Positions 26,906 to 35,213 are shown, numbered from the stretch's first letter. The stretch is 64,000 nucleotides of DNA from Prevotella herbatica (GCF_017347605.1 NZ_AP024484.1:310001-374000), one strand, 5' to 3'. Numbers and translations are program-made. Notes: generated by a model not told the origin, from the letters alone.

Positions 26906-27505
26906 TCACTTGATGATATATACCAGTGATACGGAAAGGGAGACAGGACCGACATAGTCCCTACCCTTTGTATATTCAAGGTAGCCATAGGTTCCCTCAC
27001 GGTAATGGCGGTAGCGCAGATGAAGGTAGCCCGCAGACAGAGAGGTATCTATGCCCCAGTGAGGAGAGAGTATTCGATGGAAACCGAAGGTGAGTCCGGC
27101 ACCGTTGAAGTTGCCTTCAGCACGGTGATTGGTAAGGCGGAACACAGGTATGCGGTTTAGGTTGAAACCTCCATGAATACCAAAGAGTCCGATGTAAGGA
27201 CCACGGAAGGACTTGCGGAACCAATGACGGGCTTCGTACTGGACTGACCAGTTCTTCCATTTACGGTCACTACCGTAGGATATCGGGCAGTAGGTAGAAG
27301 AAACGCTCAGGGTAAGGGTACTGTCAAGGCGGACCTCAGTACCCAGGGATGGGATGCATAATGCGTCATAGAGCAGATTGGATTTCAGCGCTACATGCTG
27401 CGCATGAAGGCGCAAGGATGGCATAGATACCAATAAAAGCAAAAATGACTTTAATATAATATCACTCATCCTACATTTCGTACTATGAAATTTTAATTTA
27501 CTCAT
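26906..27505 (-). CDS. DUF3575 outer-membrane protein, first gene of module 1
   Basis: A 199-residue exported protein matching DUF3575: after the signal, VALKSNLLYDALCIPSLGTE, then alternating beta-strand sequence (GIHGGFNLNRI, GAGLTFGFHRIL, SAGYLHLRYRHY), like a small beta-barrel. The signal peptide fits better from the internal ATG at 27469 (MSDIILKSFLLLLVSM) than from 27505; both are possible. It is the first gene of the fimbrial operon and begins only 28 bases from the left inverted repeat of the invertible segment, so its transcription should depend on the orientation of that segment. Confidence 0.8.
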   Translation of the reverse strand: MSKLKFHSTKCRMSDIILKSFLLLLVSMPSLRLHAQHVALKSNLLYDALCIPSLGTEVRLDSTLTLSVSSTYCPISYGSDRKWKNWSVQYEARHWFRKSFRGPYIGLFGIHGGFNLNRIPVFRLTNHRAEGNFNGAGLTFGFHRILSPHWGIDTSLSAGYLHLRYRHYREGTYGYLEYTKGRDYVGPVSLSVSLVYIIK

Positions 27506-27533
27506 CCAATTATCTCTTCTATAATTACACGTT

Positions 27534-27813
27534 CCGTTACTTTACAAGTAACAGAAAGGAACTGAAGACTTTTAGGGTATAAAACTGCACGAAGAGGGCT
27601 GGCACGCGTAAATGTTGTTACGTGTGACAGGAGGATATAGATGAGAAAATATTTAAAATATGTTCAAATATGAATATGTTTTGAATGTCTGTGTCCTCAT
27701 TAATATGTTTTTCCGCGGTTTTTGGTTAATTAATGCAAAATTATATGTAACTCAATAAATTAATCACTACATTTGCCAAATAATATTTATAGCTGTTACT
27801 TGTAAAGTAACGG
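27534..27813. promoter_or_regulatory. Predicted invertible promoter segment of fimbrial module 1
   Basis: Two identical 21-bp sites in inverted orientation (27534-27554 and 27793-27813) enclose 238 bases. Each site is nearly symmetric around a GTTACTT-tac-AAGTAAC core. The enclosed DNA has a single good promoter box, TACATTTG, near the right site and pointing right, away from the fimbrial operon. Inversion would aim it at the DUF3575 gene 28 bases beyond the left site. The adjacent tyrosine invertase is the likely enzyme. No other gene lies in 27506-27883. Confidence 0.78.
27768..27775 (+). promoter_or_regulatory. Outward promoter box inside invertible segment 1
   Basis: TACATTTG, 17 bases inside the right inverted repeat. 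In the present orientation it transcribes towards the 3' end of the invertase gene, antisense to it. Confidence 0.6.
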
Positions 27814-27883
27814 CTGTTTTTATTTGTACCTGAGAGTCTGTGTTATGGGCGTAATCGCCTGTCAAAAAAGACTATTCAATACT

Positions 27884-28762
27884 TCATTTATTTTCCACGC
27901 ACCTGCATACTTTTCTGTTGGCAAGCCCTATCTCTTTGGCATTGAAGCCCTTGAGATATATCTGCGTGGTCTTGATGTCGGCATGACCGAGAGCGGAACT
28001 GATCACCTCCACAGGAACATGACAGTACAGAGCTGTGGTAGCCCAAGAATGGCGGATGGTGTAGGAAGACACATGAGCCTTGATACCAAGCTTACTGGCA
28101 AGACGCGAAAGACTGGCGTTGAACTTGCGAAGCAATGACTGGTAATGGCGATAGCCCTCCTCGGTATTCATGTCAGAAGGGCATACTGCCGCTTTCTCTA
28201 TAAGAGCAACTGTTTCTTTATTGACAGGAATACTGACACAGACTCCGGTCTTACGGCGGCTGTAGTTCAGAGATCCGTCCTTGACAGAGTCAGCGCCGAC
28301 ATGCTGAAAATCAACGAAGGGAATACCACAGAGACAATACATCAGCCTGGCTATCTGCTGGGCACGGATAAGGGCTGGACTGCTTACCTTGCCAAAAAAG
28401 AGTTTATTCAGGTCAACAGGCGACATCGCCTTCTTATGGCTTTTGTCAATGCCCGTAAAAACATCATGAAACAGGTTATAGACATGTTTGGCAAGCCCTG
28501 CATACACAGCTTTGTTATATAAGGCACGGAGCATGCGCATATAAGTGGACTGAGTATTGGGGGAATAATGCCGCTCTATAAGATACCTTTTAAACAGATG
28601 GAGTGAATTACGGTTTATCTCACTGAAACGGATAACATCGTGACCGAGACATTTACAAAATGAGCGCAGTGAAATGTCATAAAGGTGCGCGGTTGCAAAA
28701 CGACCCTCTTGACGAAGGTCATAAATACAGGTTTGGGTAAAAGATGAGAATGTTACTGACAT
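27884..28762 (-). CDS. Tyrosine-type DNA invertase, module 1
   Basis: A 292-residue tyrosine recombinase. The N-terminal SAM-like core-binding part is about residues 5-105 (NTQSTYMRMLRALYNKAV), followed by the catalytic domain. RRKTG holds the beta-hairpin Lys, SYTIRHSWAT the second Arg, ALGH the His and TTQIYLKGF the tyrosine. The box I Arg position reads CLCGIPFVD, with Cys where most integrases have Arg. I recall the same Cys in a Bacteroides DNA-invertase group, so the enzyme may still work. ATG 28762 (MSVTFSSFTQTC) is used, downstream of the TAAATTTG promoter box. It is close in sequence and equal in length to the module 2 enzyme. Confidence 0.85.
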   Translation of the reverse strand: MSVTFSSFTQTCIYDLRQEGRFATAHLYDISLRSFCKCLGHDVIRFSEINRNSLHLFKRYLIERHYSPNTQSTYMRMLRALYNKAVYAGLAKHVYNLFHDVFTGIDKSHKKAMSPVDLNKLFFGKVSSPALIRAQQIARLMYCLCGIPFVDFQHVGADSVKDGSLNYSRRKTGVCVSIPVNKETVALIEKAAVCPSDMNTEEGYRHYQSLLRKFNASLSRLASKLGIKAHVSSYTIRHSWATTALYCHVPVEVISSALGHADIKTTQIYLKGFNAKEIGLANRKVCRCVENK

Positions 28763-28794
28763 AATAATTAAAATAATATTTAAAAAGTGAATTA

Positions 28795-28802
28795 CAAATT
28801 TA
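28795..28802 (-). promoter_or_regulatory. -7 element of invertase 1
   Basis: Minus-strand TAAATTTG, about 30 bases before ATG 28762. The second invertase has TACATTTG at the equivalent position. Confidence 0.5.
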
Positions 28803-29040
28803 CAAATCAAAGACCAATAAAAAGAACCCACAATCTCATTTTAAATTTAATAACAGACGAATCACTGTTATTTAAGTACAGATTATATATGTCAGTCAAA
28901 ATAATAGACAAAGGGGGTTCCTTGCAGTTCCCCACTAATACTCTTTACTGTATATATTTGCAGTATCTGCTAAAACAGATGCATATTCCCGCAGATTTCT
29001 TTCTCTTTGTATGTAGCTATACTATCTGTAAAACGGCCTA

Positions 29041-29215
29041 TTCTCCCGCAGATCTCACAGATTTACGCAGATAAATGCAAACAGCATGAACTACATTGTC
29101 TCTCGCAGATAAAGCAGAGGAATGCAGCAGGCTGCATTATTTCGCAGAGAAAGACAGTTTGCAGTTAGTTTTGTTTTGGGGTTTGTCTGCGTAATCTGCG
29201 GGAGATACAGCCGTT
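29041..29215. repeat. CTGCG-rich repeat block, right copy
   Basis: Related to 20391-20590. The 77-base part 29114-29190 is an inverted, well-conserved copy of 20415-20492, whereas the neighbouring TCTGCGTAATCTGCGGGAG word is in the same orientation in both. Confidence 0.6.
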
Positions 29216-29273
29216 TACGTTGACACAACAAATCCGCTGGGAAATACTACGAAAAAGAAACTCTAAGGGAATC

Positions 29274-29348
29274 AAAAAGAGCCCCACACTCACGTGTGAA
29301 GGCTCTCAAAGACATTCCCCGCTGGGATGTACACTTCTTAGACTAAAA
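29274..29348 (-). repeat. Hairpin element, copy 2 (possible small RNA or 3' terminator)
   Basis: Same orientation and parts as 20661-20734: a TAGTCTAAGAAG block, a TACATCCC/GGGAATGT stem and a GAGAGCCTTCACAC/GTGTGGGGCTC stem followed by T5 on the minus strand. It lies ~110 bases after the last fimbrillin gene of module 2. Confidence 0.5.
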
Positions 29349-29457
29349 TAGGTTATCAAATCATGTGGTATCAAATTTATATTTTCTACCAACATGTAGC
29401 ATTTACATAAAATGCTTAGTGAAAAATCAATAAATTATTAAATAGAGATATCAATAA

Positions 29458-30999
29458 CTAAAAAGCGAGAACAGGCCGAACATAGAAATAAGTGAGGTTC
29501 TTAACTGCAGAGGAAATATTGACATTAGACTTGTAGAAGAAAACTACCATAGCGTAGCTCATATCATACTCAGACGCAGACCAATACGCATAGTCTGAAA
29601 ATGCGTTACCACCAGCTGCTGTTAGCGCATTGTTGATATTGGCTGTTGCTGTAGAACCGAGATAAAGATCATCATTTGAGGAACCCGAATACTGCTTACC
29701 GCTAAGATCAACCTTACCTAGGTTGGCGCAAACATCCCACCATTGACCGATACTTGGAAGATACCAACCACTATTGGTGAACTTGGATACATCCACATTG
29801 TAATTATTAGCAGCCTGCCATGCTGGAAACTGGTCGTTACTTTTATTATATCCTTTGGTAAATGTGCCGGTATAGCCAGTGTTAATATCGGTAAAATATT
29901 GATAAAACTTAGTAACTTTGTTAAGACCGGCATCGTTATAAAGAGGTTCCCAAGAAGTAGTTCCGACTATTGCATCTTTCAATGCTAATGCATATCCATG
30001 TGTGTAGCCTGCATTATATTCTGTAGGGCTTAACTGATCGGAGAATACTATACCCACAATTGTCTTACCAACGGTAGTTGTTCCTGTTGTTCCATCATCA
30101 TAAAGATAATCACCGATATTTGCATCACCAATATATACATTACCACGTGCAGTTTCTGTGAGACAAGCAGAAGCGCCATTGTATTTATATATCTTATATT
30201 TAGATGCAGCAGGAGCTGTGCCACTTATTTTCCAGCCCTTAAGCTTGGTTATGTCGCTGATAGTATTCAGATTTTTACCTGTAATAGAAAGAGGCTTAGA
30301 TGGATTAACCAAAAAGCGGTATTTACCTGCAGCTATATTTAATGGATTGTTAGCTGTATCAAACATAAAACGGTATGTATCTAATCTACTATATGTATAG
30401 TGAGCTTGATGAAGGTCCATTTCAATCATTGACATCTGATGAGACATTGTGAAGGAACTGCTACCTGTAGAAACATCAACTGTAGCCATTGAAACCATCA
30501 AGTCCTGAGCTGTGTAGTTGGTTTGTGTGCTTTGGTCAGCTGCAGGAGTCCAACCACTTATCAATGGGGCAAAGAATGCCTCGGCTGTTGTTTGTGTTGC
30601 ATCATATTTATCGCTTGCAAGGTTTGCCTGATAAGGATAGTAAGCGAAATACTTTGCACCATCATAATAGGGTAAGATAGCTGTATTATCGCTGTTTAGC
30701 CAAGAAGTGCCGTCATAGGTGTATTTAGCATTGGTTAATGCCAAAGTTCCGTCTGACTTAACAGCGAATATGCCAATAGCATCACCACTACTGAATGTGG
30801 TTCCTGTGACATCATCTGTGGCACGTGTCTTTGCACCGTTGTTATCTACGGAAGCAAACATACCATCAGATACATTTATCTTCATACTCTTAGCAGTGGC
30901 GCTGCTTTCGCCTGTCAGAGTATCGTCTGAAGAGCAACCGCTTAGCGTCATTAATAATGCACAAGCTAATAGAACTGCATTTAATAATCTACTTTTCAT
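29458..30999 (-). CDS. Fimbrillin-type lipoprotein with hypervariable lectin-like C-terminus (cassette 1)
   Basis: A 513-residue lipoprotein (lipobox TLSGCSS). The N-terminal half is fimbrillin-like (SMKINVSDGMF, FSSGDAIGIFAVKSDG, YFAYYPYQ, SHQMSMIEMDL). The C-terminal ~220 residues form the DUF1566-like domain: GDYLYDDGTTGTTT, GYTHGYALALKDA, SGWYLPSIGQWWDVCANLG, YWSASEYD and a final VRPVLAF. Only the last ~40 residues differ strongly from the two neighbouring paralogues. It is the 3'-most of three tandem cassettes with ~1.83-kb repeat length, each led by a ~49-codon peptide gene. Probably a surface adhesin or fimbrial subunit; ligand unknown. Confidence 0.75.
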   Translation of the reverse strand: MKSRLLNAVLLACALLMTLSGCSSDDTLTGESSATAKSMKINVSDGMFASVDNNGAKTRATDDVTGTTFSSGDAIGIFAVKSDGTLALTNAKYTYDGTSWLNSDNTAILPYYDGAKYFAYYPYQANLASDKYDATQTTAEAFFAPLISGWTPAADQSTQTNYTAQDLMVSMATVDVSTGSSSFTMSHQMSMIEMDLHQAHYTYSRLDTYRFMFDTANNPLNIAAGKYRFLVNPSKPLSITGKNLNTISDITKLKGWKISGTAPAASKYKIYKYNGASACLTETARGNVYIGDANIGDYLYDDGTTGTTTVGKTIVGIVFSDQLSPTEYNAGYTHGYALALKDAIVGTTSWEPLYNDAGLNKVTKFYQYFTDINTGYTGTFTKGYNKSNDQFPAWQAANNYNVDVSKFTNSGWYLPSIGQWWDVCANLGKVDLSGKQYSGSSNDDLYLGSTATANINNALTAAGGNAFSDYAYWSASEYDMSYAMVVFFYKSNVNISSAVKNLTYFYVRPVLAF

Positions 31000-31052
31000 T
31001 ACTTTGTTTTTTGTAGTGATACTTTAATCATATTAATTACCTTGCAGAACTA

Positions 31053-31202
31053 TTAGTTATCCTCAATCGTTCCGTCTCCAGGTTCTGGTTCCCATGGATT
31101 GGTTTGCATAGCATTTACATTGCTACTTGCAATTGGTTGCTGAACATCTGCTTCAATAACGAGGATTGAAGGACGCTGATACTCTTTTCTTTCTGTTTTC
31201 AT
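31053..31202 (-). CDS. 49-residue peptide preceding fimbrillin cassette 1
   Basis: A short frame starting MKTERKEYQRPSILVIEAD, with SSNVNAMQTNPWEPEPG in its second half, ending 53 bases before the fimbrillin ATG. A second in-frame ATG two codons upstream (31208) is possible. It is almost identical to the copy at 32889-33038 (third-last residue E or D), so the frame is under selection or recently duplicated. It has no signal peptide or membrane span. Function unknown; it may act in translation coupling or as an assembly partner of the fimbrillin. Confidence 0.6.
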   Translation of the reverse strand: MKTERKEYQRPSILVIEADVQQPIASSNVNAMQTNPWEPEPGDGTIEDN

Positions 31203-31287
31203 TTGCATTTAATTGAATTATTTATATACTAAATCAAATCATTTATGTCACATTAAAATCGGGACACGTGTGATAAATTATTAATAG

Positions 31288-32835
31288 TTAAAAAGCCAAG
31301 ACGGACCTAATAGTATAAGTCCCACTGTACTTACGGGTGTGAGACACGTCGATGTAAGTATTGATAAAGCCAATGATCACAGCATTGAGACCATTATACT
31401 CAGAAGCAGAACAATAGTAGTCATTAACCAGTGCTGTACCTCCAGCCGAGGTTATAGCATTGTTGACATTGGTTCTTACTGTTGAACCACTATAAATGTA
31501 GCCACCTACAGAACTGGAACTTTGCTGACTAGATAGATCAACCTTACCAAGATTGGCACTTACATCCCACAATTGGCCTATACTTGGAAGATACCAGCCA
31601 CTGTTAGTGAAATGAGAAACGTCAACATTATAATTATTGGCTACCTGCCATACAGGATAGTCGCCGTTACTTTTATTATATCCTTTGGTAAATGTTCCAT
31701 AATAACCAGAGTTAATATCATTATAAGAATTTTCTAAAGTGGTAACTTTGGTCAGACCAGCATCAGTTATTGGTCCCCAAGTAGGTCCTGAAGCACTGGC
31801 ATCTTTTAGGGCAAGAGCATAACCATGAGTATAGCCTGCATTATATTCCGCAGAGTTTATCTCATTGGAGAACACAACACCAACTATAGTCTTACCACTG
31901 GTGGTTGTTCCTGTGGTACCGTCATCATAAAGGTAGTCACCAATATTGGCATCACCAAAACAAAAATCTCGTTTTGTTTCAGAAAGAAAAGCAGAAGCAC
32001 CTTTGTATGTATATACTTTATATTTAGCGGAAGCAGGAGTTGTTCCACTTATTTTCCAACCTTTAGTCTTTGATGCATCAGTACTGCTATACTGATTTTT
32101 GCCCGTAACAGAAAGTGCTACCGAAGGATTGACCAACAAGCGATATTTACCAGCAGCAACATTAAATGGCTTGCTAGCTGCGTCAAACGTAAAGCGGTAG
32201 GTATCAGATCCGCCGTATGTGTAGTGATATTGAGGGAAATCCATTTCTACCATTGACATCTGATGAGACATAACGAATGAACTGCTACCTGTAGAAGCAT
32301 CAACTGTAGCCATTGAAACCATCAGGTCCTGAGCTGTGTATTTATCTTGCGTGCTTTGGTCGGCTGCAGGAGTCCAACCACTTATCAATGAAGCAAAGAA
32401 TATATTGGCTGTTAAATTACTGAAAGTTACGCTTGCGAAATATTTACCATCCATGCTTGCCTGATAAGGATAGTAAGCAAAATACTTTGCACCATTAATA
32501 TAGGGCAAACGTTCCGTACTGTTAACATTTAGCCATTTAGATGTTCCATCATAGATATATTTGGCATTTGTCAGTACAATGGTTCCATCAGACTTAACAA
32601 CGAATATGCCTATTGCGTCACCATTACTGAATGTGGTTCCTGTGACATTCTCTATGGCACGTGTCTTTGCACCGTTGTTATCTACTGAAGAAAACATACC
32701 ATCAGATACATTTATCTTCATACTCTTAGCAGCGGTGCTGCTATCGCCTGTCAGAGTCTCGTCTGAAGAGCAACCGCTTAGCGTCATCAATAATGCGCAG
32801 GCTAATAGCCCCGCATTTAATAATTTACTTTTCAT
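31288..32835 (-). CDS. Fimbrillin-type lipoprotein with hypervariable lectin-like C-terminus (cassette 2)
   Basis: A 515-residue paralogue of the cassette 1 protein. Same lipobox and fimbrillin N-terminus (NVSDGMFSSVDNNGAKTRA, SNGDAIGIFVVKSDG) and the same domain order through GWYLPSIGQLWDVSANLG. The end reads YYCSASEYNGLNAVIIGF and TIRSVLAF; the conserved YWSASE Trp is Cys here. The Arg before AIENVTGT may be a processing site. Middle gene of the triplication; the peptide gene of cassette 1 starts 86 bases downstream of its stop. Confidence 0.75.
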   Translation of the reverse strand: MKSKLLNAGLLACALLMTLSGCSSDETLTGDSSTAAKSMKINVSDGMFSSVDNNGAKTRAIENVTGTTFSNGDAIGIFVVKSDGTIVLTNAKYIYDGTSKWLNVNSTERLPYINGAKYFAYYPYQASMDGKYFASVTFSNLTANIFFASLISGWTPAADQSTQDKYTAQDLMVSMATVDASTGSSSFVMSHQMSMVEMDFPQYHYTYGGSDTYRFTFDAASKPFNVAAGKYRLLVNPSVALSVTGKNQYSSTDASKTKGWKISGTTPASAKYKVYTYKGASAFLSETKRDFCFGDANIGDYLYDDGTTGTTTSGKTIVGVVFSNEINSAEYNAGYTHGYALALKDASASGPTWGPITDAGLTKVTTLENSYNDINSGYYGTFTKGYNKSNGDYPVWQVANNYNVDVSHFTNSGWYLPSIGQLWDVSANLGKVDLSSQQSSSSVGGYIYSGSTVRTNVNNAITSAGGTALVNDYYCSASEYNGLNAVIIGFINTYIDVSHTRKYSGTYTIRSVLAF

Positions 32836-32888
32836 TACTTTGCTTTTTGTAGTGATACTTTAATCATATTAATTACCTTGCAGAACTA

Positions 32889-33038
32889 TTAATTATCATC
32901 AATAGTTCCGTCTCCAGGTTCAGGTTCCCATGGATTAGTTTGCATAGCATTTACATTGCTACTTGCAATTGGTTGCTGAACATCTGCTTCAATAACAAGG
33001 ATTGAAGGACGCTGATACTCTTTTCTTTCTGTTTTCAT
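32889..33038 (-). CDS. 49-residue peptide preceding fimbrillin cassette 2
   Basis: Same length, start and sequence as the peptide at 31053-31202, ending PGDGTIDDN instead of PGDGTIEDN. It ends 53 bases before the cassette 2 fimbrillin ATG, the same spacing as in cassette 1. Confidence 0.6.
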   Translation of the reverse strand: MKTERKEYQRPSILVIEADVQQPIASSNVNAMQTNPWEPEPGDGTIDDN

Positions 33039-33112
33039 TTGCATTTAATTGAATTATTTTTAAAATCATATCTTTTATGTCACATTAAAATCGGGACACG
33101 TGTAAGAAATTA

Positions 33113-34657
33113 TTAAAAAGCAAGAACTGCACGCGCATCATAACCACCAAACACCTTATTCATGTTGTTCAAACATACGTATGAACTACCAAAATAAATT
33201 GTTACAGCATCAGTAGTATTGTATTCTGACGCAGTCCAATAATAATAATTTGAAGTCAATCCTGTACCTCCAGCCGATGTTAATGCATTGTTGATATTAG
33301 TCAGTAGAGCATAGCCATTATAGAGATTACCTGTACTCGAAATACTAATCTGCATGCTAGCCAAGTCTACTTTGCCTAAATTGGCACAAACATCCCACCA
33401 TTGACCCATACTTGGGGAATACCAGCCGCTATTAGTAAACTTGGATATGTCAACATCATAATTATTGGCTGACTGCCATGCAGGATAGCTGCTATTACTT
33501 TTATTATATCCTTTGGTAAATGTTCCGTAATAGCCCGTGGTGATATCGTTATAATAACCACTAAATGTGGAAACTTGGGGAAGACCAGTATCACCAGTGT
33601 TAGGTCCCCAGGAAGTAGTTGCCGATATTGCATCTTGCAATGCCAAAGCATAACCATGTGTGTAGCCAGCATTATATTCAGCGGAACTTAACTGATTTGA
33701 GAAAACTATTCCTACTATTGTCTTGCCAAAGGTGCTTGTTCCTGTGGTGCCATCATCATAAAGGTAATCACCGATGTTTGCATCACCAATAAATACATTC
33801 TGGCGGGAAGTTTGAATAAGACTTGCAGAGGAATTTTTATATTTAAATACCTTATATTTTGCAGCACTAGGAGCTGTTCCACTTATTTTCCACCCCTTAG
33901 CCTTTGTTACGTCTGTACTATTATACTGGTTGTTACCTGTAATGGAAAGTGCAGCAGAGGGATTAACCAATAAGCGATATTTGCCAGCAGCTATATTAAG
34001 TGGATTGCTAGTTGCATCAAATGTAAAGCGGTAGGTATTTGCTCCGTTATATGTATAATGAACTTGATTAAAATCCATTTCTATCATTGACATCTGATGA
34101 GACATTGTGAAAGAACTGCTACCTGTAGAAACATCAACCGTTGCCATTGAAACCATCAAGTCCTGAGCTGTATATTTAGCGTGTGTGCCTTGATCTGTGG
34201 CGGGAGTCCAACTACTTATCAATGAAGCAAAGAAAGTCTCGGCTGTTGTTTGTGTTGCATCATACTTAGTGCTTGCTAGGCTCTCCTGATATGGATAGTA
34301 AGCGAAATACTTTGCACCATCATAATAGGGTAATTTATCCGTATTATCGCTGTTTAGCCAATAAGTGCCATCATAAGTATATTTAGCATTGGTCAATGCT
34401 AATGTTCCATCAGCCTTAACAGCGAATATGCCGATTGCGTCACCACTGCTGAATATGGTAGCTGTGCCGTCATCATTGGCACGTGTCTTTGCACTGTTGT
34501 CGTCTACTGAAGTAAACATACCATCAGATACATTTATCTTCATACTCTTAACGGGTGTATTGCCATCGCCTGCTAGAGTATCGTCTGACGAGCAACCACT
34601 CAACGTTATTAATAATGCACAACTAAATAGTCCTGCATTTAATAATTTACTTTTCAT
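33113..34657 (-). CDS. Fimbrillin-type lipoprotein with hypervariable lectin-like C-terminus (cassette 3)
   Basis: A 514-residue paralogue. Lipobox TLSGCSS; NVSDGMFTSVDDNSAKTRA; SSGDAIGIFAVKADG; SHQMSMIEMDF. The C-terminal domain follows the shared pattern (SGWYSPSMGQWWDVCANLG, YYYWTASEYNTTDA) and ends ARAVLAF. It is the first full gene of the module 2 operon after the small-peptide gene and the closest to the invertible promoter segment, about 280 bases away. Confidence 0.75.
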   Translation of the reverse strand: MKSKLLNAGLFSCALLITLSGCSSDDTLAGDGNTPVKSMKINVSDGMFTSVDDNSAKTRANDDGTATIFSSGDAIGIFAVKADGTLALTNAKYTYDGTYWLNSDNTDKLPYYDGAKYFAYYPYQESLASTKYDATQTTAETFFASLISSWTPATDQGTHAKYTAQDLMVSMATVDVSTGSSSFTMSHQMSMIEMDFNQVHYTYNGANTYRFTFDATSNPLNIAAGKYRLLVNPSAALSITGNNQYNSTDVTKAKGWKISGTAPSAAKYKVFKYKNSSASLIQTSRQNVFIGDANIGDYLYDDGTTGTSTFGKTIVGIVFSNQLSSAEYNAGYTHGYALALQDAISATTSWGPNTGDTGLPQVSTFSGYYNDITTGYYGTFTKGYNKSNSSYPAWQSANNYDVDISKFTNSGWYSPSMGQWWDVCANLGKVDLASMQISISSTGNLYNGYALLTNINNALTSAGGTGLTSNYYYWTASEYNTTDAVTIYFGSSYVCLNNMNKVFGGYDARAVLAF

Positions 34658-34719
34658 TAATTTATTTTTTATCGTGATATGTTAATTAAACTTATTGCTA
34701 TATAGAACAATTTATTATT

Positions 34720-34854
34720 CTATATCGTTCCATCTCGAGAGTCTGGCTCCGATGGATTGGTTTGCAATGCATTTAAATTGCTACTTTGCAATTGATTGCT
34801 GTACTTCTGCTTCAATAATGAGGATTGAAGGACGTTGATATTCTTTTTTTTCAT
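34720..34854 (-). pseudogene. Frameshifted copy of the small peptide preceding cassette 3
   Basis: Clearly the same DNA as the two 49-codon genes, but with net loss of 7 bases near the start and gain of one A about 55 bases later. The shifts compensate, so a 44-codon frame remains; its first half is out of the ancestral frame (MKKKNINVLQSS) while its second half keeps SSNLNALQTNP. The ancestral-frame text KEYQRPSILIIEAEVQQ is still readable in another frame. Either a decayed copy or a recoded peptide. Confidence 0.5.
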
Positions 34855-34925
34855 TTGCATTTAATTGAATTATTTGCTTCTAAGCATATTATTTATTCAC
34901 TAAATAGCATACTTATTTGATGCAA

Positions 34926-34964
34926 AATTCCTTTCTATTACTTTGTAAGTAACAGAAAGGAATT
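34926..34964. repeat. 39-base near-palindrome containing left recombination site 2
   Basis: AATTCCTTTCT (34926-34936) and AGAAAGGAATT (34954-34964) are exact complements around the ATTACTTTGTAAGTAAC core, with one mismatch in the core. The inner flank AGAAAGGAATTGAAGA also occurs, one base different, beside the left site of module 1. Confidence 0.7.
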
Positions 34965-35213
34965 GAAGATAAAATGGACGAATAATTGAAAAATAATAGT
35001 ACACCAACGGAATAACAGCTTCCTTTGGAAATCAATATGCAGATTATATTATCTTTAAAATGTGTTTAAATCTAAATGCATTTTGACCAAATATGTCCTA
35101 ATAGTTTGTTTTTTTCTTGATAATTAGTTAATAAAAGCAAATTAGTATATGAATTTATAAAATAATGACTATATTTGTCCCATAATAAACTATGTCTGTT
35201 ACTTACAAAGTAA
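34938..35213. promoter_or_regulatory. Predicted invertible promoter segment of module 2
   Basis: An 18-bp sequence (TTACTTTGTAAGTAACAG) at 34938-34955 is repeated inverted at 35196-35213. The match extends to 21 bp with two mismatches. The 240 bases between contain one outward promoter box, TATATTTG, 18 bases inside the right site and pointing right, away from the peptide-fimbrillin cassettes. Layout, spacing and box position copy those of module 1, and a paralogous invertase lies 68 bases beyond. The remaining bases of 34855-35280 hold no gene. Confidence 0.78.
35170..35177 (+). promoter_or_regulatory. Outward promoter box inside invertible segment 2
   Basis: TATATTTG pointing towards the invertase 3' end. 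After inversion it would read into the small-peptide gene about 80 bases past the left site. Confidence 0.6.

Larger units (their letters stand above)
28763..29457. other. Intergenic region between modules 1 and 2
   Basis: Contains the invertase promoter, a CTGCG repeat block and hairpin element copy 2. No credible coding frame. The first ~150 bases resemble the DNA upstream of the second invertase (36160-36300), including a shared stretch around ACAGATTATATATGTC, showing that the invertase and its promoter were duplicated together. Confidence 0.6.

Noticed and set aside
27824..28138. 104-codon plus-strand frame
   Set aside because: Antisense to the invertase 1 catalytic domain.
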